A DNA stretch of 39,671 nt from an uncultured Clostridium sp. (GTDB taxonomy: Bacteria > Bacillota > Clostridia > TANB77 > CAG-508): assembly GCA_947574235.1 (NCBI GenBank), contig CANPIU010000013.1:1-39671 (forward strand), given 5' to 3'. The position numbers were made by a program, and so were the translations under genes. The notes beneath the pieces were generated by a model. It saw only the letters and a program-made list of their open reading frames with translations, did no database searches and was not told the DNA's origin. Shown in pieces: positions 30,007-39,671 of the stretch (within the stretch, counting starts at the first letter, position 1; each line of letters starts with the position of its first letter).

Positions 30007-30335
30007 AAAATTGTTGTTTTGTTGTTTTATTTGTTGATTTTTACTTTTAAATTCTATTTGTTCTTTTTGAAATATTTCGTTTTCTTTGTCTTTTTCTATG
30101 TTTCGTTTATCTTTGTTTGTCTGCTAAATTTTTACCTTTAAATTTATTTTTTATGTTGATTGCTTGTTTTTTGTCTTTTGTTGTTTATTATTCTTCTCTT
30201 TTTTGTATTTTTATCTTTGTTTGTTTCTATTTCCTCTCAAAATGGTTTTATCCGTTTTTTATTTCTTCGATAGTTAATTATATTGTTTTAATATTAAATC
30301 TTCTTATTTTTTATTTTCGTGGCTCTTTTAAATTG

Positions 30336-31707
30336 TTATTTTCCCAAGCAGAACTTAGCAAATATTTCGTTGATAATATCTTCTGTTACAACTTCTCCTG
30401 TAATGTTTCCTAAATCTTCTAAAATGTCTTTTATTAAAATAGCAACAATATCCAATGGCATTTCTTCAGCTATGGTTGTTTTAGTCTTTTTTACATTTTC
30501 AATTGCTTTGCTTATTAAATTTTTGTGCCTTACGTTGGTAATCATAATTTCATTATCCAGATTTATTTCATTTAATTCAAATAATTCTGTTATTTTAGCA
30601 TATAATTCCTCTATTCCCTCATAGTTTAAGGCTGACATTTTGATAATCGGCACACTTACTTCCTTTAACGCTTTATTCTCTTCTGTTAAAACTGGTTTTA
30701 AATCCATTTTATTAAGAATAATAATTGCTTTTTTGTTTTTAGCTAACTCTAAAATCTCAATATCTTCTTTTGTAAATTCCTTTGAACTATCGAAAATACT
30801 AATTACTAAATCGGCCTCTTTTGCTATTTCCTTTGCTTTTGTAATGCCTATTTTTTCTACTTCGTCTTTTGCTTGTCTAATTCCAGCAGTATCAATTAGT
30901 TTAAGCGGTATTCCATTGATATTGACAAATTCTTCTATGGTATCTCTTGTCGTTCCTTCGTATTCCGTAACAATGGCTCTATCTTCTTTTAAAATAGCAT
31001 TTAACAAAGATGACTTTCCAGCATTAGGTCTTCCTATAATGGCTGTTTTTATCCCTTCTTTTATTAGTTTTCCATTATCAAAACTCTTTTCTAGTTTCTT
31101 CAATTTCCCTTCTACTTTTTCTAACATTTCCATCATTTGTTGATTGGTAACCTCATCTACATCGTATTCTGGATAATCAATGGCAACTTCTATATTTACC
31201 ATCACCTCTAAGATATCTTGCTTTATTTCCCTTATTTTTTTAGACAAAATACCTTCTAATTGTTTCATCCCAGTTTTGGCTTCTCTTTCTGATTTCGCAT
31301 GAATAACGTCTATCACTGATTCTGCCTGTAATAAATCAATTCTACCATTAAGAAATGCTCTTTTGGTAAATTCCCCTGGTTCGGCTAACTCTGCTCCATT
31401 TTTTAAGCATATTTCTAGAATTCTTTTAACAATTACATTTCCCCCATGTGAGTTGATTTCGCACATATTTTCTGTGGTGTAGCTTTTCGGTGCCTTAAAA
31501 TAAGAAACCAAAACTTCATCAATCACTTCTTCTTGTTCCATGATGGTTCCGTATTTTATGGTGTATCCTTTAATTTGGCTTATATCTTGTTTCTTTTTTG
31601 GCACAAATATTTTTTCTAAGATGGAAAAACATTTTTTTCCACTCATTCGTATAATTCCTATTCCTCCAATTCCGTGGTGCCGTAGAAATAGATACGATAG
31701 TACTCAT
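30336..31707 (-). CDS. mnmE: tRNA modification GTPase MnmE/TrmE with a +1 shift at an in-frame CGG (31672-31674)
   Basis: ORF 30336..31646 lacks the MnmE N-terminus; the upstream frame gives MSTIVSISTAP. Skipping the C at 31674 yields MSTIVSISTAP-GIGGIGIIRMSGKKCF. GTPase motif IGRPNAGKSSLLNA; C-terminal FCLGK. Confidence 0.95.
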
Positions 31708-31794
31708 ATAAATTCCTCCTTTTTAAAACGAAAAAAGTCAAAGATAGATTACAATACTTTTATTGTAAAATCCGACCTTTGACCTCCGATTTTT

Positions 31795-32496
31795 TTATTT
31801 TTTTAAGGATACAACAATCCTTCTATGTGGCTCTTCCCCTACACTAGTTGTATCTATTTTAGGATTTTCTTGTAATTTGCTATGAATAATTTTTCTTTCA
31901 TAAGCTTGCATTGGCTCTAATTTAACTGGTTTTCTTGTTCTTATTACAGTTTTCGCTACTTTTTCTGCTAAATCCTCTAATGTTTTTTCTCTTTTTGCTT
32001 TATATCCTTCAATATCTAAAATAACTCTAACCCTATTTTCAATCCCTTTTCCTGCAATAGCTGACAAGACATTTTGTAAAGCATATAAGTTTTCTCCTCG
32101 ATATCCAATTAAATAGCCTAAATCTTTATTATTTATCTCTACCTTGATATGGCTTGTTGTTGGTTCTATTTTATAGGTAGTTCCTTCTGATAATTGAAGC
32201 GTAAATTCTTTTAAGAATTGTTCTAAGTTTTGTTTTGCTTTTTCTTGCTCGTCTTTCTTTAATTCAATTTCTCTTTTTGCTGGCATTGTAGTTTTAACTT
32301 CATTTCTCGTCTCTTTTTCTTTTACTGTCATTTCTACTTTTACCACTCTTGGTGCTAAAATGCTAAAAAAACTTCTTTTATCTTCATTTTCTAAAACCTT
32401 AATTTCTACTCGATTTCTAGGAACCTTTAATTCTTTTAATCCATTTTCAATCGCTTCATTGGTAGTTTTTCCTTCTGCTACAATTGTTTTTTCCAT
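31795..32496 (-). CDS. jag: Jag/KhpB-type RNA-binding protein (KH and R3H domains)
   Basis: DLGYLIGYRGENLYALQNVLSAI; R3H region PMQAYERKIIHSKLQ. Confidence 0.93.
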   Translation of the reverse strand: MEKTIVAEGKTTNEAIENGLKELKVPRNRVEIKVLENEDKRSFFSILAPRVVKVEMTVKEKETRNEVKTTMPAKREIELKKDEQEKAKQNLEQFLKEFTLQLSEGTTYKIEPTTSHIKVEINNKDLGYLIGYRGENLYALQNVLSAIAGKGIENRVRVILDIEGYKAKREKTLEDLAEKVAKTVIRTRKPVKLEPMQAYERKIIHSKLQENPKIDTTSVGEEPHRRIVVSLKK

Positions 32497-32499
32497 GAA

Positions 32500-33399
32500 T
32501 TATTCCTCCCCATCTTCTTGCTTTATTACTTTTTCTAATACAATTCTCTCAAGAATCATAAGTAAATTGCTGATTAACCAATATAAAGCCAAACCTAATG
32601 GTGCTACAAAAGCAATAGAAATAGACATAATTGGCATCATCCAAGACATCATTTTATTGGTTTGCATAACAGCATCCATCTCGTTTTCGCCTTCTTTTTC
32701 TATCACTTCTCCTGTTTCTCCATCAATCTCAGTTTCCTTCTTTTTTTGCATTTGTTTTTGCTGCATTGTTGTTGTCATTCGAATGGATATAAAAGAAGAT
32801 AATATGTATAAAACAGGAATAATATAAACGGTATAATCTGTCATATTTTGTTGTGGTATCTTACTTAAATCTAAACCTAAAAAATTCATTTGAAGATTTA
32901 ATTTTTCTACTTTTTCATCTTCTGGGTTTTTCTCTTTTAACCACTGGTATTCTCGAATTAAGTCAATTTCTGGATAGGCTTTGCTTACTTCTTTTCCCTC
33001 TTCTTGCAATTGTCCTACATATTTGTTTATATCTTCACTTGCTAACTTTTCCATATAAGTGATTGGGCATCTTACTAAATAGAAAATAGAAAGTAACAAT
33101 AAAAACTGAATAATTGCGGTCAAACACCCACTAAAAGGACTCATTTTTTCGTTTTTATATAAGTTCATAATTTCTTGGTTCATTTTTTCTGGGTCATTTT
33201 TGTACTTGAATTGAATAACCTTCATCTTCTCTTGCATTTTAGCACTTTTTTTCATCGTTTTTTGTTGTTTAATGGATAAAGGTAACAATAATAATTTTAT
33301 GATAACCGTAAATAAAATAATAGCAAAACCATAATTGTTTACTAGGTTATATAAAAATGCTAATACATAACCAAATATGCTTGCGAAAAATTCAAACAT
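32500..33399 (-). CDS. yidC: Membrane protein insertase YidC/OxaI
   Basis: YGFAIILFTVIIKLLLLPLSIKQQKTMKKSAKMQ; position between jag and yidD. Confidence 0.95.
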   Translation of the reverse strand: MFEFFASIFGYVLAFLYNLVNNYGFAIILFTVIIKLLLLPLSIKQQKTMKKSAKMQEKMKVIQFKYKNDPEKMNQEIMNLYKNEKMSPFSGCLTAIIQFLLLLSIFYLVRCPITYMEKLASEDINKYVGQLQEEGKEVSKAYPEIDLIREYQWLKEKNPEDEKVEKLNLQMNFLGLDLSKIPQQNMTDYTVYIIPVLYILSSFISIRMTTTMQQKQMQKKKETEIDGETGEVIEKEGENEMDAVMQTNKMMSWMMPIMSISIAFVAPLGLALYWLISNLLMILERIVLEKVIKQEDGEE

Positions 33400-33418
33400 T
33401 ATTTTTCTTCCTCCTAAG

Positions 33419-33637
33419 CTATTTTAAAGGATTATATCCACCTTTAGAAAAAGGGTTACACTTTAGAATTCTAAAAATTCCTTTCACGGTTCCTCTTCCT
33501 GCTCCATATTTTTGAATTGCTTGTTTTGTATATTCGGAGCAAGTTGGATAATATTTGCAATGAATATTTTTACTTTCTAAGGCTTTTGATAGATACTTTT
33601 GATAGCCATTAATTAGCCATATTAGTATTTTTTTCAT
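33419..33637 (-). CDS. yidD: Membrane protein insertion efficiency factor YidD
   Basis: CKYYPTCSEYTKQAIQKYG...CNPFSKGGYNPLK. Confidence 0.95.
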   Translation of the reverse strand: MKKILIWLINGYQKYLSKALESKNIHCKYYPTCSEYTKQAIQKYGAGRGTVKGIFRILKCNPFSKGGYNPLK

Positions 33638-33986
33638 AAGACTCCTTTTTTAAATTGGCTTTATTAAAAATAACTTGCATATCTTTTTCTATGTTACTAA
33701 ATTTTGCTTCTTTCAGGTCTGCTTTCTTCTTCCAAAGAAAAACTATGCTATACCCTTTTTTTACCCCATCTTCTTGTCTTTGATAACTTTCTCGTAGTAA
33801 TCTTTTAATATGATTTCTCTTGACTGCTTTTGCCGTCTTAACACTTACGGCTAGTCCTAAAAAGTTAACATAGTCTTGTTTGCTTTTTTTAATAAAGGCC
33901 TCTATATATCTTCCTGAATAATATTTTCCCCTTGATAAAACATTTCTAAATTCATAATTCTTTTTCATCATTTTCGTTTGCTTCAT
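33609..33986 (-). CDS. rnpA: Ribonuclease P protein component
   Basis: FRNVLSRGKYYSG...AVKRNHIKRLLRESYQ. Confidence 0.95.
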   Translation of the reverse strand: MKQTKMMKKNYEFRNVLSRGKYYSGRYIEAFIKKSKQDYVNFLGLAVSVKTAKAVKRNHIKRLLRESYQRQEDGVKKGYSIVFLWKKKADLKEAKFSNIEKDMQVIFNKANLKKESYEKNTNMAN

Positions 33987-34088
33987 TCTTCTTTTTCCTT
34001 TCTTTCAAGGCAATACAAAGAAAAAAGCCTCTTAGATTAGTTATGCTAAAAGGCTCGCTTCTGCGGCCTTTTTTGTTCTTTACATAAC

Positions 34089-34223
34089 TTACGCTGTTAA
34101 TTTTTTTCTTCCCTTTGCTCTTCTTGCTTTTAAAATGTTTCTTCCAGCTCTTGTTTTCATCCTTTTCATAAATCCATGTTCTTTCTTTTCTTGTCTGTTT
34201 TTTGGTTGATACGTTCTTTTCAT
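34089..34223 (-). CDS. rpmH: 50S ribosomal protein L34 (44 aa)
   Basis: [44 protein letters not shown] read from the minus strand; not in the ORF track. Confidence 0.97.
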   Translation of the reverse strand: MKRTYQPKNRQEKKEHGFMKRMKTRAGRNILKARRAKGRKKLTA

Positions 34224-34440
34224 TTCTTTACACCTCCTACTGATTTTTATCTAAATTCCAATTTCTTGGAAATTTTTTTACTATTTTAACAAGTATATCG
34301 ATTATACCTCAAAAGTAGATGGAAAGTCAAGCAATTTTTGAATTTTTTTGCAAAAAAGCTATGTTTTAAAAGCTTTCTTTCTTTTTGTTTTATGTTTCCT
34401 TTTCGTGTTGTTTTGTAATTTTTTGGAAAATATAGGCTAG

Positions 34441-34660
34441 TTTTCCACAGATTTTTTTACTTTTATCCACAGAAAAAAATTTTTTTCCACAATTTTGTTG
34501 ACTTATTGTGTATAAATCTGCTATGATTAGGGGGTAAAAAAATGTCGGACCTTTTCATTTCTATTACTAGAATTTATGTTCGTATTGGTTGACTCTATTT
34601 TTACAAAATATCCCTTAAGTTATCAACACTTGTGGATAACTTTGTGGATAAATCAAACTG
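34441..34660. other. DnaA-box cluster upstream of dnaA (part of candidate oriC)
   Basis: TTATCCACA at 34463-34471, TGTGGATAA at 34631-34639 and 34643-34651, plus several TTTCCACA variants. Confidence 0.8.
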
Positions 34661-34675
34661 AAGGGATGATTTTAA

Positions 34676-36038
34676 TTGAATTTTGACAAAGATGAATTAA
34701 TGGAAAAAATAAAAAATGAATTAAAAACTGAATTAACCCAAATTTCTTACGATACATGGTTTAGTCCCTTAACGATTCGAAGTATTAATGGTAATCATAT
34801 TATTTTTACGACACCTTCCGAATTTCAAAGAGATTTCGTAGAAAATAAATATAAACCCTTATTATTAAATACTTTAAAATTTATTACCAATCGAGATTGG
34901 GAATATAGTGTAGTTGATTTAGAAACAGAAGCCAAAGAAAAATTGTTAGAAATGCCAGAGGAACCAAAAGAAAGTGGGCAAGAGGTGGCGGACTCAAACC
35001 TTCCGAAATCTGGTATCGACCCTAAATTTACTTTCGATAATTTTGTTGTTGGAAAAAACAATGAACTAGCGTATGCCGCAGCATTAGCCGTTGCACAAGA
35101 ACCTGCCATTGCTTATAATCCCTTGTTTTTATATGGAGGAGCAGGACTTCGGAAAAACACATTTAATGTATGCCATTGGTAATTTAATCTTAGAAAATAA
35201 TAAAAACTGCAAAATATTATATGTTACTTCTGAAAAATTCACCAATCAGTTAGTCAATGCTTTGCAAGAAAATAAAATGGAACTTTTTAGAAAAAAATAT
35301 AGAACTATTGATGTTTTATTAATTGATGACATACAATTTATTGCCAAAAAAGAAAGAACACAAGAAGAATTTTTCCATACTTTTAATACCTTAAAAGAAG
35401 AGGGAAAACAAATTATTCTTTCAAGTGATAAACCACCAAAAGAAATTCCATACTTAGAAGAACGTCTAAAGACAAGATTTGAATGGGGTCTTTTAGCAGA
35501 TATCTTCTGTCCAGATTATGAAACACGTTTTGCTATTTTAAGGAAAAAAGCACAAGATAGAGCGATTGCGATTGACGATTTTATCTTATCTACTATTGCC
35601 ACAAAAATGGATTCTAATATTCGAGAACTAGAGGGGGTTTTTAAAAAGGTAGTGGCCAGAGCAGACTTAACGCATAGTCCAATTACCATAGAATTAGCAG
35701 AAAAAATAATTAATGAATTTAAAACAGAAAGTGAAAAAGTAATTTCTTCTAATTTCATTAAAGAAACCGTTGCAAAATATTTTGGTATTAATAAAGACGA
35801 TTTGTCTAGCAATAAGCGTTCAAATGAAATTGCTTTTCCAAGACAAATTGCTATGTATCTATGTAGAGAAATTGCAAACATGTCTTACCCTCAGATAGGA
35901 AGCGACTTTGGAGGAAGAGACCATTCAACAGTTATGCATGGGTGTAAAAAAATAGAAAGAGAAATCAAAGAAAAAAATCAAACCAAGTTAATTGTGGATA
36001 GTGTGAAAAACATACTTATCGATGGCAAACAAGCATAG
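34676..36038 (+). CDS. dnaA: Chromosomal replication initiator DnaA with a +1 shift at an in-frame CGG (35150-35152)
   Basis: ORF 34676..35182 ends in [18 protein letters not shown]. Skipping the C at 35150 gives [21 protein letters not shown] and joins the rest of DnaA, including [17 protein letters not shown] start. Confidence 0.96.
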
Positions 36039-36119
36039 GGAAAATAGATTTTGCACTTTTTAAAAATGTGTGTTTGAAAAAATATTGTTTGTGCCAGTAA
36101 TATCCAATCTATTCTTACG

Positions 36120-36345
36120 GAACTCATGTATTGGATATCCACAAGAAGTTGTTAATAAGCTGTTAATAAACTGTGTATAGGATAAAAATCCACAAAATAA
36201 AAAAGAGTCTGTGGATAAGTAACTTAGTTTTCCACTAAGTTATAAACACTAAATTTATTAGGGGTTACCAATGTACACATGGTTTTCCACAGTTTCCACA
36301 ATGCTTAATACTATTATTACTAATAATATTATTATTAATATAAAG
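36120..36345. other. DnaA-box cluster plus AT-rich unwinding-like region between dnaA and dnaN (part of candidate oriC)
   Basis: TGTGGATAA at 36210-36218, TTTTCCACAG and TTTCCACAA near 36282-36300, then tactattattactaataatattattattaatataaa. Confidence 0.75.
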
Positions 36346-36356
36346 GAGGATGCAAA

Positions 36357-37475
36357 ATGAAAATAGTTTGTTATAAGGATACCATCCTTAAGGCTATTAA
36401 TTCCGTAGTAAAAGGGGTAGCTTCAAAAACAACTATGCCAATACTAGAAGGAATATTAATTCAAACAAATGATAATGAAATAAAATTAACAACCTATGAT
36501 TTAGAAATAGGAATAGAATATGTCATGGATTGTGAAGTAAAAGAACAGGGAAGTACCGTAGTAAATGCTATTATGTTTAGTGAAATTATTCGAAAATTAC
36601 CTGATACAGAAATTCATATTTCAGTCAATGATAAAAATTTATTAGAAATTGAATGCGAAGGCTCCTTATATAAATTAGCAACTATGAACCCAGAGGAGTT
36701 TCCAGAACTTCCTAAGATAGAAGTTGAAAATTCGATTGAAGTAGACCAAAGTGTATTAAAAAATATGATAAGAAAAACCATTTTTGCTGTTAGTTCAGAA
36801 GAAAGTAGACCAATCTTTACCGGTTGTTTATTTGAAATTGAAAATAATAAATTATCTTTAGTTGCAGTAGATGGATTTCGATTAGCGTTAAGAAGTATTT
36901 ATTTAAATAAACAAAGTAATGATTTTAAAGCAGTTATTCCTGGAAAAACATTAAATGAAGTAAATAAAATTATTTCCGATTCTTTTGAACCAGTAAAAAT
37001 AGGAGTGGCCAAGAACCAAGCTTTGTTTGAAATGGATAATTGTAAAGTAGTTACAAGAATTTTAGATGGAGAATTTTTGAATTATAAAAACGTGATTCCA
37101 AGTAATTGGGAAACGAGAGTAAAAGTAAATAAAGGAAGTATTCAAAATAGCTTTGAAAGAATTAGTTTAATTTCAGCATCTAGTGTAGAAAAAGAAAAAA
37201 AATATCCTGTAAAAGTACAAGTTGATATTGGAAAAGTAATCATTTCATGCACGAACCAAACAGGGGATGCAAAAGAGGAATTATATGTTTCAACCGAAGG
37301 AAAAAATTTAGAAGCAGGATTTAATCCTAAATATTTCTTAGATAGCTTAAAAGCAATTGAAGATGAAGAAGTCTATATCGAATTTGGTTCAAGCATTTCT
37401 CCATGTTTGGTTAAATCCATAGAAAATAATGATTATACCTATATGATATTACCAATTCGATTGAAAGAAGATTAA
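36357..37475 (+). CDS. dnaN: DNA polymerase III subunit beta (sliding clamp)
   Basis: MKIVCYKDTILKAINSVVKGVASKTTMPILEGILI...VDGFRLALR; C-terminal YMILPIRL. Confidence 0.97.
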   Translation: MKIVCYKDTILKAINSVVKGVASKTTMPILEGILIQTNDNEIKLTTYDLEIGIEYVMDCEVKEQGSTVVNAIMFSEIIRKLPDTEIHISVNDKNLLEIECEGSLYKLATMNPEEFPELPKIEVENSIEVDQSVLKNMIRKTIFAVSSEESRPIFTGCLFEIENNKLSLVAVDGFRLALRSIYLNKQSNDFKAVIPGKTLNEVNKIISDSFEPVKIGVAKNQALFEMDNCKVVTRILDGEFLNYKNVIPSNWETRVKVNKGSIQNSFERISLISASSVEKEKKYPVKVQVDIGKVIISCTNQTGDAKEELYVSTEGKNLEAGFNPKYFLDSLKAIEDEEVYIEFGSSISPCLVKSIENNDYTYMILPIRLKED

Positions 37476-37480
37476 AAATA

Positions 37481-37510
37481 GAAAATTCTCCTAATTTAAG
37501 GAGGATTTTC
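37481..37510 (+). terminator. Terminator-like hairpin after dnaN
   Basis: GAAAATTCTCC taatttaa GGAGGATTTTC. Confidence 0.65.
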
Positions 37511-37704
37511 TTAAATTATTAATTATTTTTTATTAAATATTGAAAATAGAAAAAAATAAGAAAAATGCAACGTGTGAAAATCAAAAATAAGACGTTTTTA
37601 TTTTTTATGAATATAATTAAATGTCAAAAAATTAGATAAAAAAAGAATAAATTAGAAAAAGGTAGATAAAAAACATAAAAAATAATACACAAATGGAGTA
37701 TAAT

Positions 37705-38769
37705 ATGTGGATAAAAAAAATAAAAATAAATAATTTTAGAAATTATGAACAACAAGAAATAAAATTAGAAGAAAATATTAATTTATTTTTTGGTGAAAAT
37801 GCACAAGGAAAAACCAATATTATCGAAGCTATTTTTTTAAGTAGTATGGGGAAGTCTTTTCGAGCTAAAAAAGATAAAGAAATGATAAAATTAAATAGTG
37901 AAAAAGCAGAAGTAGAAATTGAATATCAAAAATCAGATAGAGAAGGAAAAATAAAAATAGAAATAGGAAATAAAAAAAATATTTTTTTAAATGGAATCAA
38001 ATTAAAAAAATTAAGTGAATTATTAGGTAATGTCAATATGGTAATTTTTACACCAGATGATATTCATATTTTAAAGGGATTGCCACAGAATAGAAGGAGA
38101 TTTTTAGATATTATGATTAGCCAATTAAAACCGAACTATATGTACGCAATAAATTTATATTCTAAAATTTTAGAACAAAGAAACAACTATTTAAGGCAGA
38201 TACGAGAAGAAAACAAAGATGAGAATATGTTAGAAATATGGGATGAAAAGTTAGCTGAATATGCTTTTACCATTTATCAATATCGAAAAGCCTATATGGA
38301 AAAAGTAAAAGAAAAAATAAAAAAAATACATGCAGAAATAACCAATCAAAAAGAAGAAATCGAAATAGAATATAATTCAGAATGCAAAACGAAAGAAGAA
38401 TATTTAAAATTATTGAAGGAAAGAAGAAAATTAGATATTATTAAAGGTTTTACAACAAAAGGTATACATAGAGATGATTTTGTGATATATATAGATAAGA
38501 AGCCAATTAGCATTTATGGTTCACAAGGTCAAAATAGAACGGCAATTCTTTCTTTAAAATTAGCTGAATTAAATATTGTAAAAGAAGAAATTGGAGAAAA
38601 TCCTATTTTATTATTAGATGATTTTATGTCGGAATTAGACGAAAAAAGAATAAAAAGTTTTTTAGAGAAGATTGAAAATACACAAGTAATTATTACTTGT
38701 ACTGAAAAAATAAAGGTTGAAAATAAAAATATTTTAATATATAATGTGAAAGAAGGAAGCATTAATTAA
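37705..38769 (+). CDS. recF: DNA replication and repair protein RecF
   Basis: INNFRNYEQQEIKLEENINLFFGENAQGKTNIIEAIFL; start chosen at the ATG after ggag (track gives 37693). Confidence 0.95.
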   Translation: MWIKKIKINNFRNYEQQEIKLEENINLFFGENAQGKTNIIEAIFLSSMGKSFRAKKDKEMIKLNSEKAEVEIEYQKSDREGKIKIEIGNKKNIFLNGIKLKKLSELLGNVNMVIFTPDDIHILKGLPQNRRRFLDIMISQLKPNYMYAINLYSKILEQRNNYLRQIREENKDENMLEIWDEKLAEYAFTIYQYRKAYMEKVKEKIKKIHAEITNQKEEIEIEYNSECKTKEEYLKLLKERRKLDIIKGFTTKGIHRDDFVIYIDKKPISIYGSQGQNRTAILSLKLAELNIVKEEIGENPILLLDDFMSELDEKRIKSFLEKIENTQVIITCTEKIKVENKNILIYNVKEGSIN

Positions 38770-38781
38770 GGAGGAGAACAA

Positions 38782-39671
38782 ATGGAGAAATTTGAACACG
38801 AATATGGAGCAGACCAGATACAAGTATTAGAAGGATTAGAGGCTGTAAGAAAAAGACCTGGTATGTATATTGGAAGTACGTCTGTTAGAGGTTTGCATCA
38901 TTTAGTATATGAAATTGTAGATAATGGGGTAGATGAAGCACTAGCAGGCTATTGCAAAGAAATAAATGTAATCATCGAACCAGGAAATATTATCAGTGTA
39001 GAAGATAATGGAAGAGGTATTCCCGTAGAAATTCATCCGAAAACAGGAATTTCTACAGCGGAAACCGTATATACTGTATTACATGCTGGAGGAAAATTTG
39101 GAGGAGATAGTGGTTATAAAGTATCTGGAGGACTTCATGGGGTTGGGGCATCAGTTGTAAATGCTTTATCGACATGGACAGAAGTAACGATTAAAAGAGA
39201 TGGAAATTTGTATCAAATGAAATTCGAAAAAGGAAAAACTGTGCAAGCCTTAGAAAAAATAGGAAGTGCAGAAGGAACTGGAACCAAAGTTAGATTTTTA
39301 GCAGATGATACTATTTTTGAAACAATAGATTATGAATATGAAGTATTAGAAAAAAGATTTAGGGAAATTGCCTTTTTAACAAAAGGACTAAAAATCACAA
39401 TTGAAGACCAAAGAGAAGAAACACCAAAAAAGGCAGATTTTTGTTTTGAAGGTGGATTGATTTCTTTTGTAGAATTCCTAAATAAAAATAAAGAAAAATT
39501 ACACAAATCTCCAATTTATATTGAAAAAAATGGAGAAGTACCAGTTGAAATAGCGATACAATATACAACAAGTTATTCTGAAAATATTTATACTTTTGTT
39601 AATAATATTAATACCATTGAAGGTGGAACACATTTAGAAGGATTTAAAAGGTCTTTAACAAAAGTATTTAA
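38782..39671 (+). CDS. gyrB: DNA gyrase subunit B (truncated at the window end)
   Basis: [53 protein letters not shown]...[10 protein letters not shown]; open to base 39671, not in the ORF track. Confidence 0.97.
   Translation, partial: MEKFEHEYGADQIQVLEGLEAVRKRPGMYIGSTSVRGLHHLVYEIVDNGVDEALAGYCKEINVIIEPGNIISVEDNGRGIPVEIHPKTGISTAETVYTVLHAGGKFGGDSGYKVSGGLHGVGASVVNALSTWTEVTIKRDGNLYQMKFEKGKTVQALEKIGSAEGTGTKVRFLADDTIFETIDYEYEVLEKRFREIAFLTKGLKITIEDQREETPKKADFCFEGGLISFVEFLNKNKEKLHKSPIYIEKNGEVPVEIAIQYTTSYSENIYTFVNNINTIEGGTHLEGFKRSLTKVF

Noticed and set aside
30117-30413. Plus-strand ORF of 98 aa between mnmG and mnmE
   Set aside because: Low-complexity Phe/Leu/Ser-rich translation of a T-rich spacer, overlapping the mnmE 3' end antisense; no ribosome-binding site.
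35150-35150. Treating the dnaA, mnmE and patatin breaks as simple pseudogenes or random sequencing errors
   Set aside because: Not excluded, but disfavoured: same inserted base, same following GG, outside homopolymers, and no other in-frame CGG found in the window. Read-level checking is still needed.

Overview
The window is an AT-rich Firmicutes/Clostridia-type chromosomal origin region. The minus-strand block runs rpmH-rnpA-yidD-yidC-jag-mnmE-mnmG-rsmG-soj-parB-DUF4446, followed by two tRNA-Ser genes and a roughly 14-kb operon for a type IV secretion-like apparatus. That operon has four small pilin-like paralogs, a PrgI-like protein, a VirB4 N-domain-like protein, a VirB4 ATPase, a VirB6/TrbL-like protein, two VirB8/NTF2-like candidates and a 1202-aa multi-hydrolase; no relaxase, coupling protein or integrase is visible. 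Further left are an ABC transporter, a DnaJ-domain protein, a patatin-like hydrolase, a giant CoA-dehydratase activase fusion and a GerM-domain protein. The plus-strand block is dnaA-dnaN-recF-gyrB (gyrB truncated by the window end). The most striking observation is that three genes (dnaA, mnmE, patatin-like) are interrupted by the same single-base event, an extra C directly before a conserved glycine GGN codon. Each event puts a CGG codon in the zero frame. In my manual scan of about 11,700 codons these three are the only in-frame CGG codons, which suggests +1 recoding at CGG (or quadruplet CGGN decoding) rather than ordinary pseudogenes. Other notable signals: a compact Fst/par-like type I toxin-antitoxin module at 6030-6263, not in the ORF track; a 37-bp conserved box upstream of two T4SS promoters; two perfect parS half-sites split by 18 bp; a REP-like element; and four 11-bp iterons near the tRNA-Ser pair. 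All calls are by eye; no database search was run.
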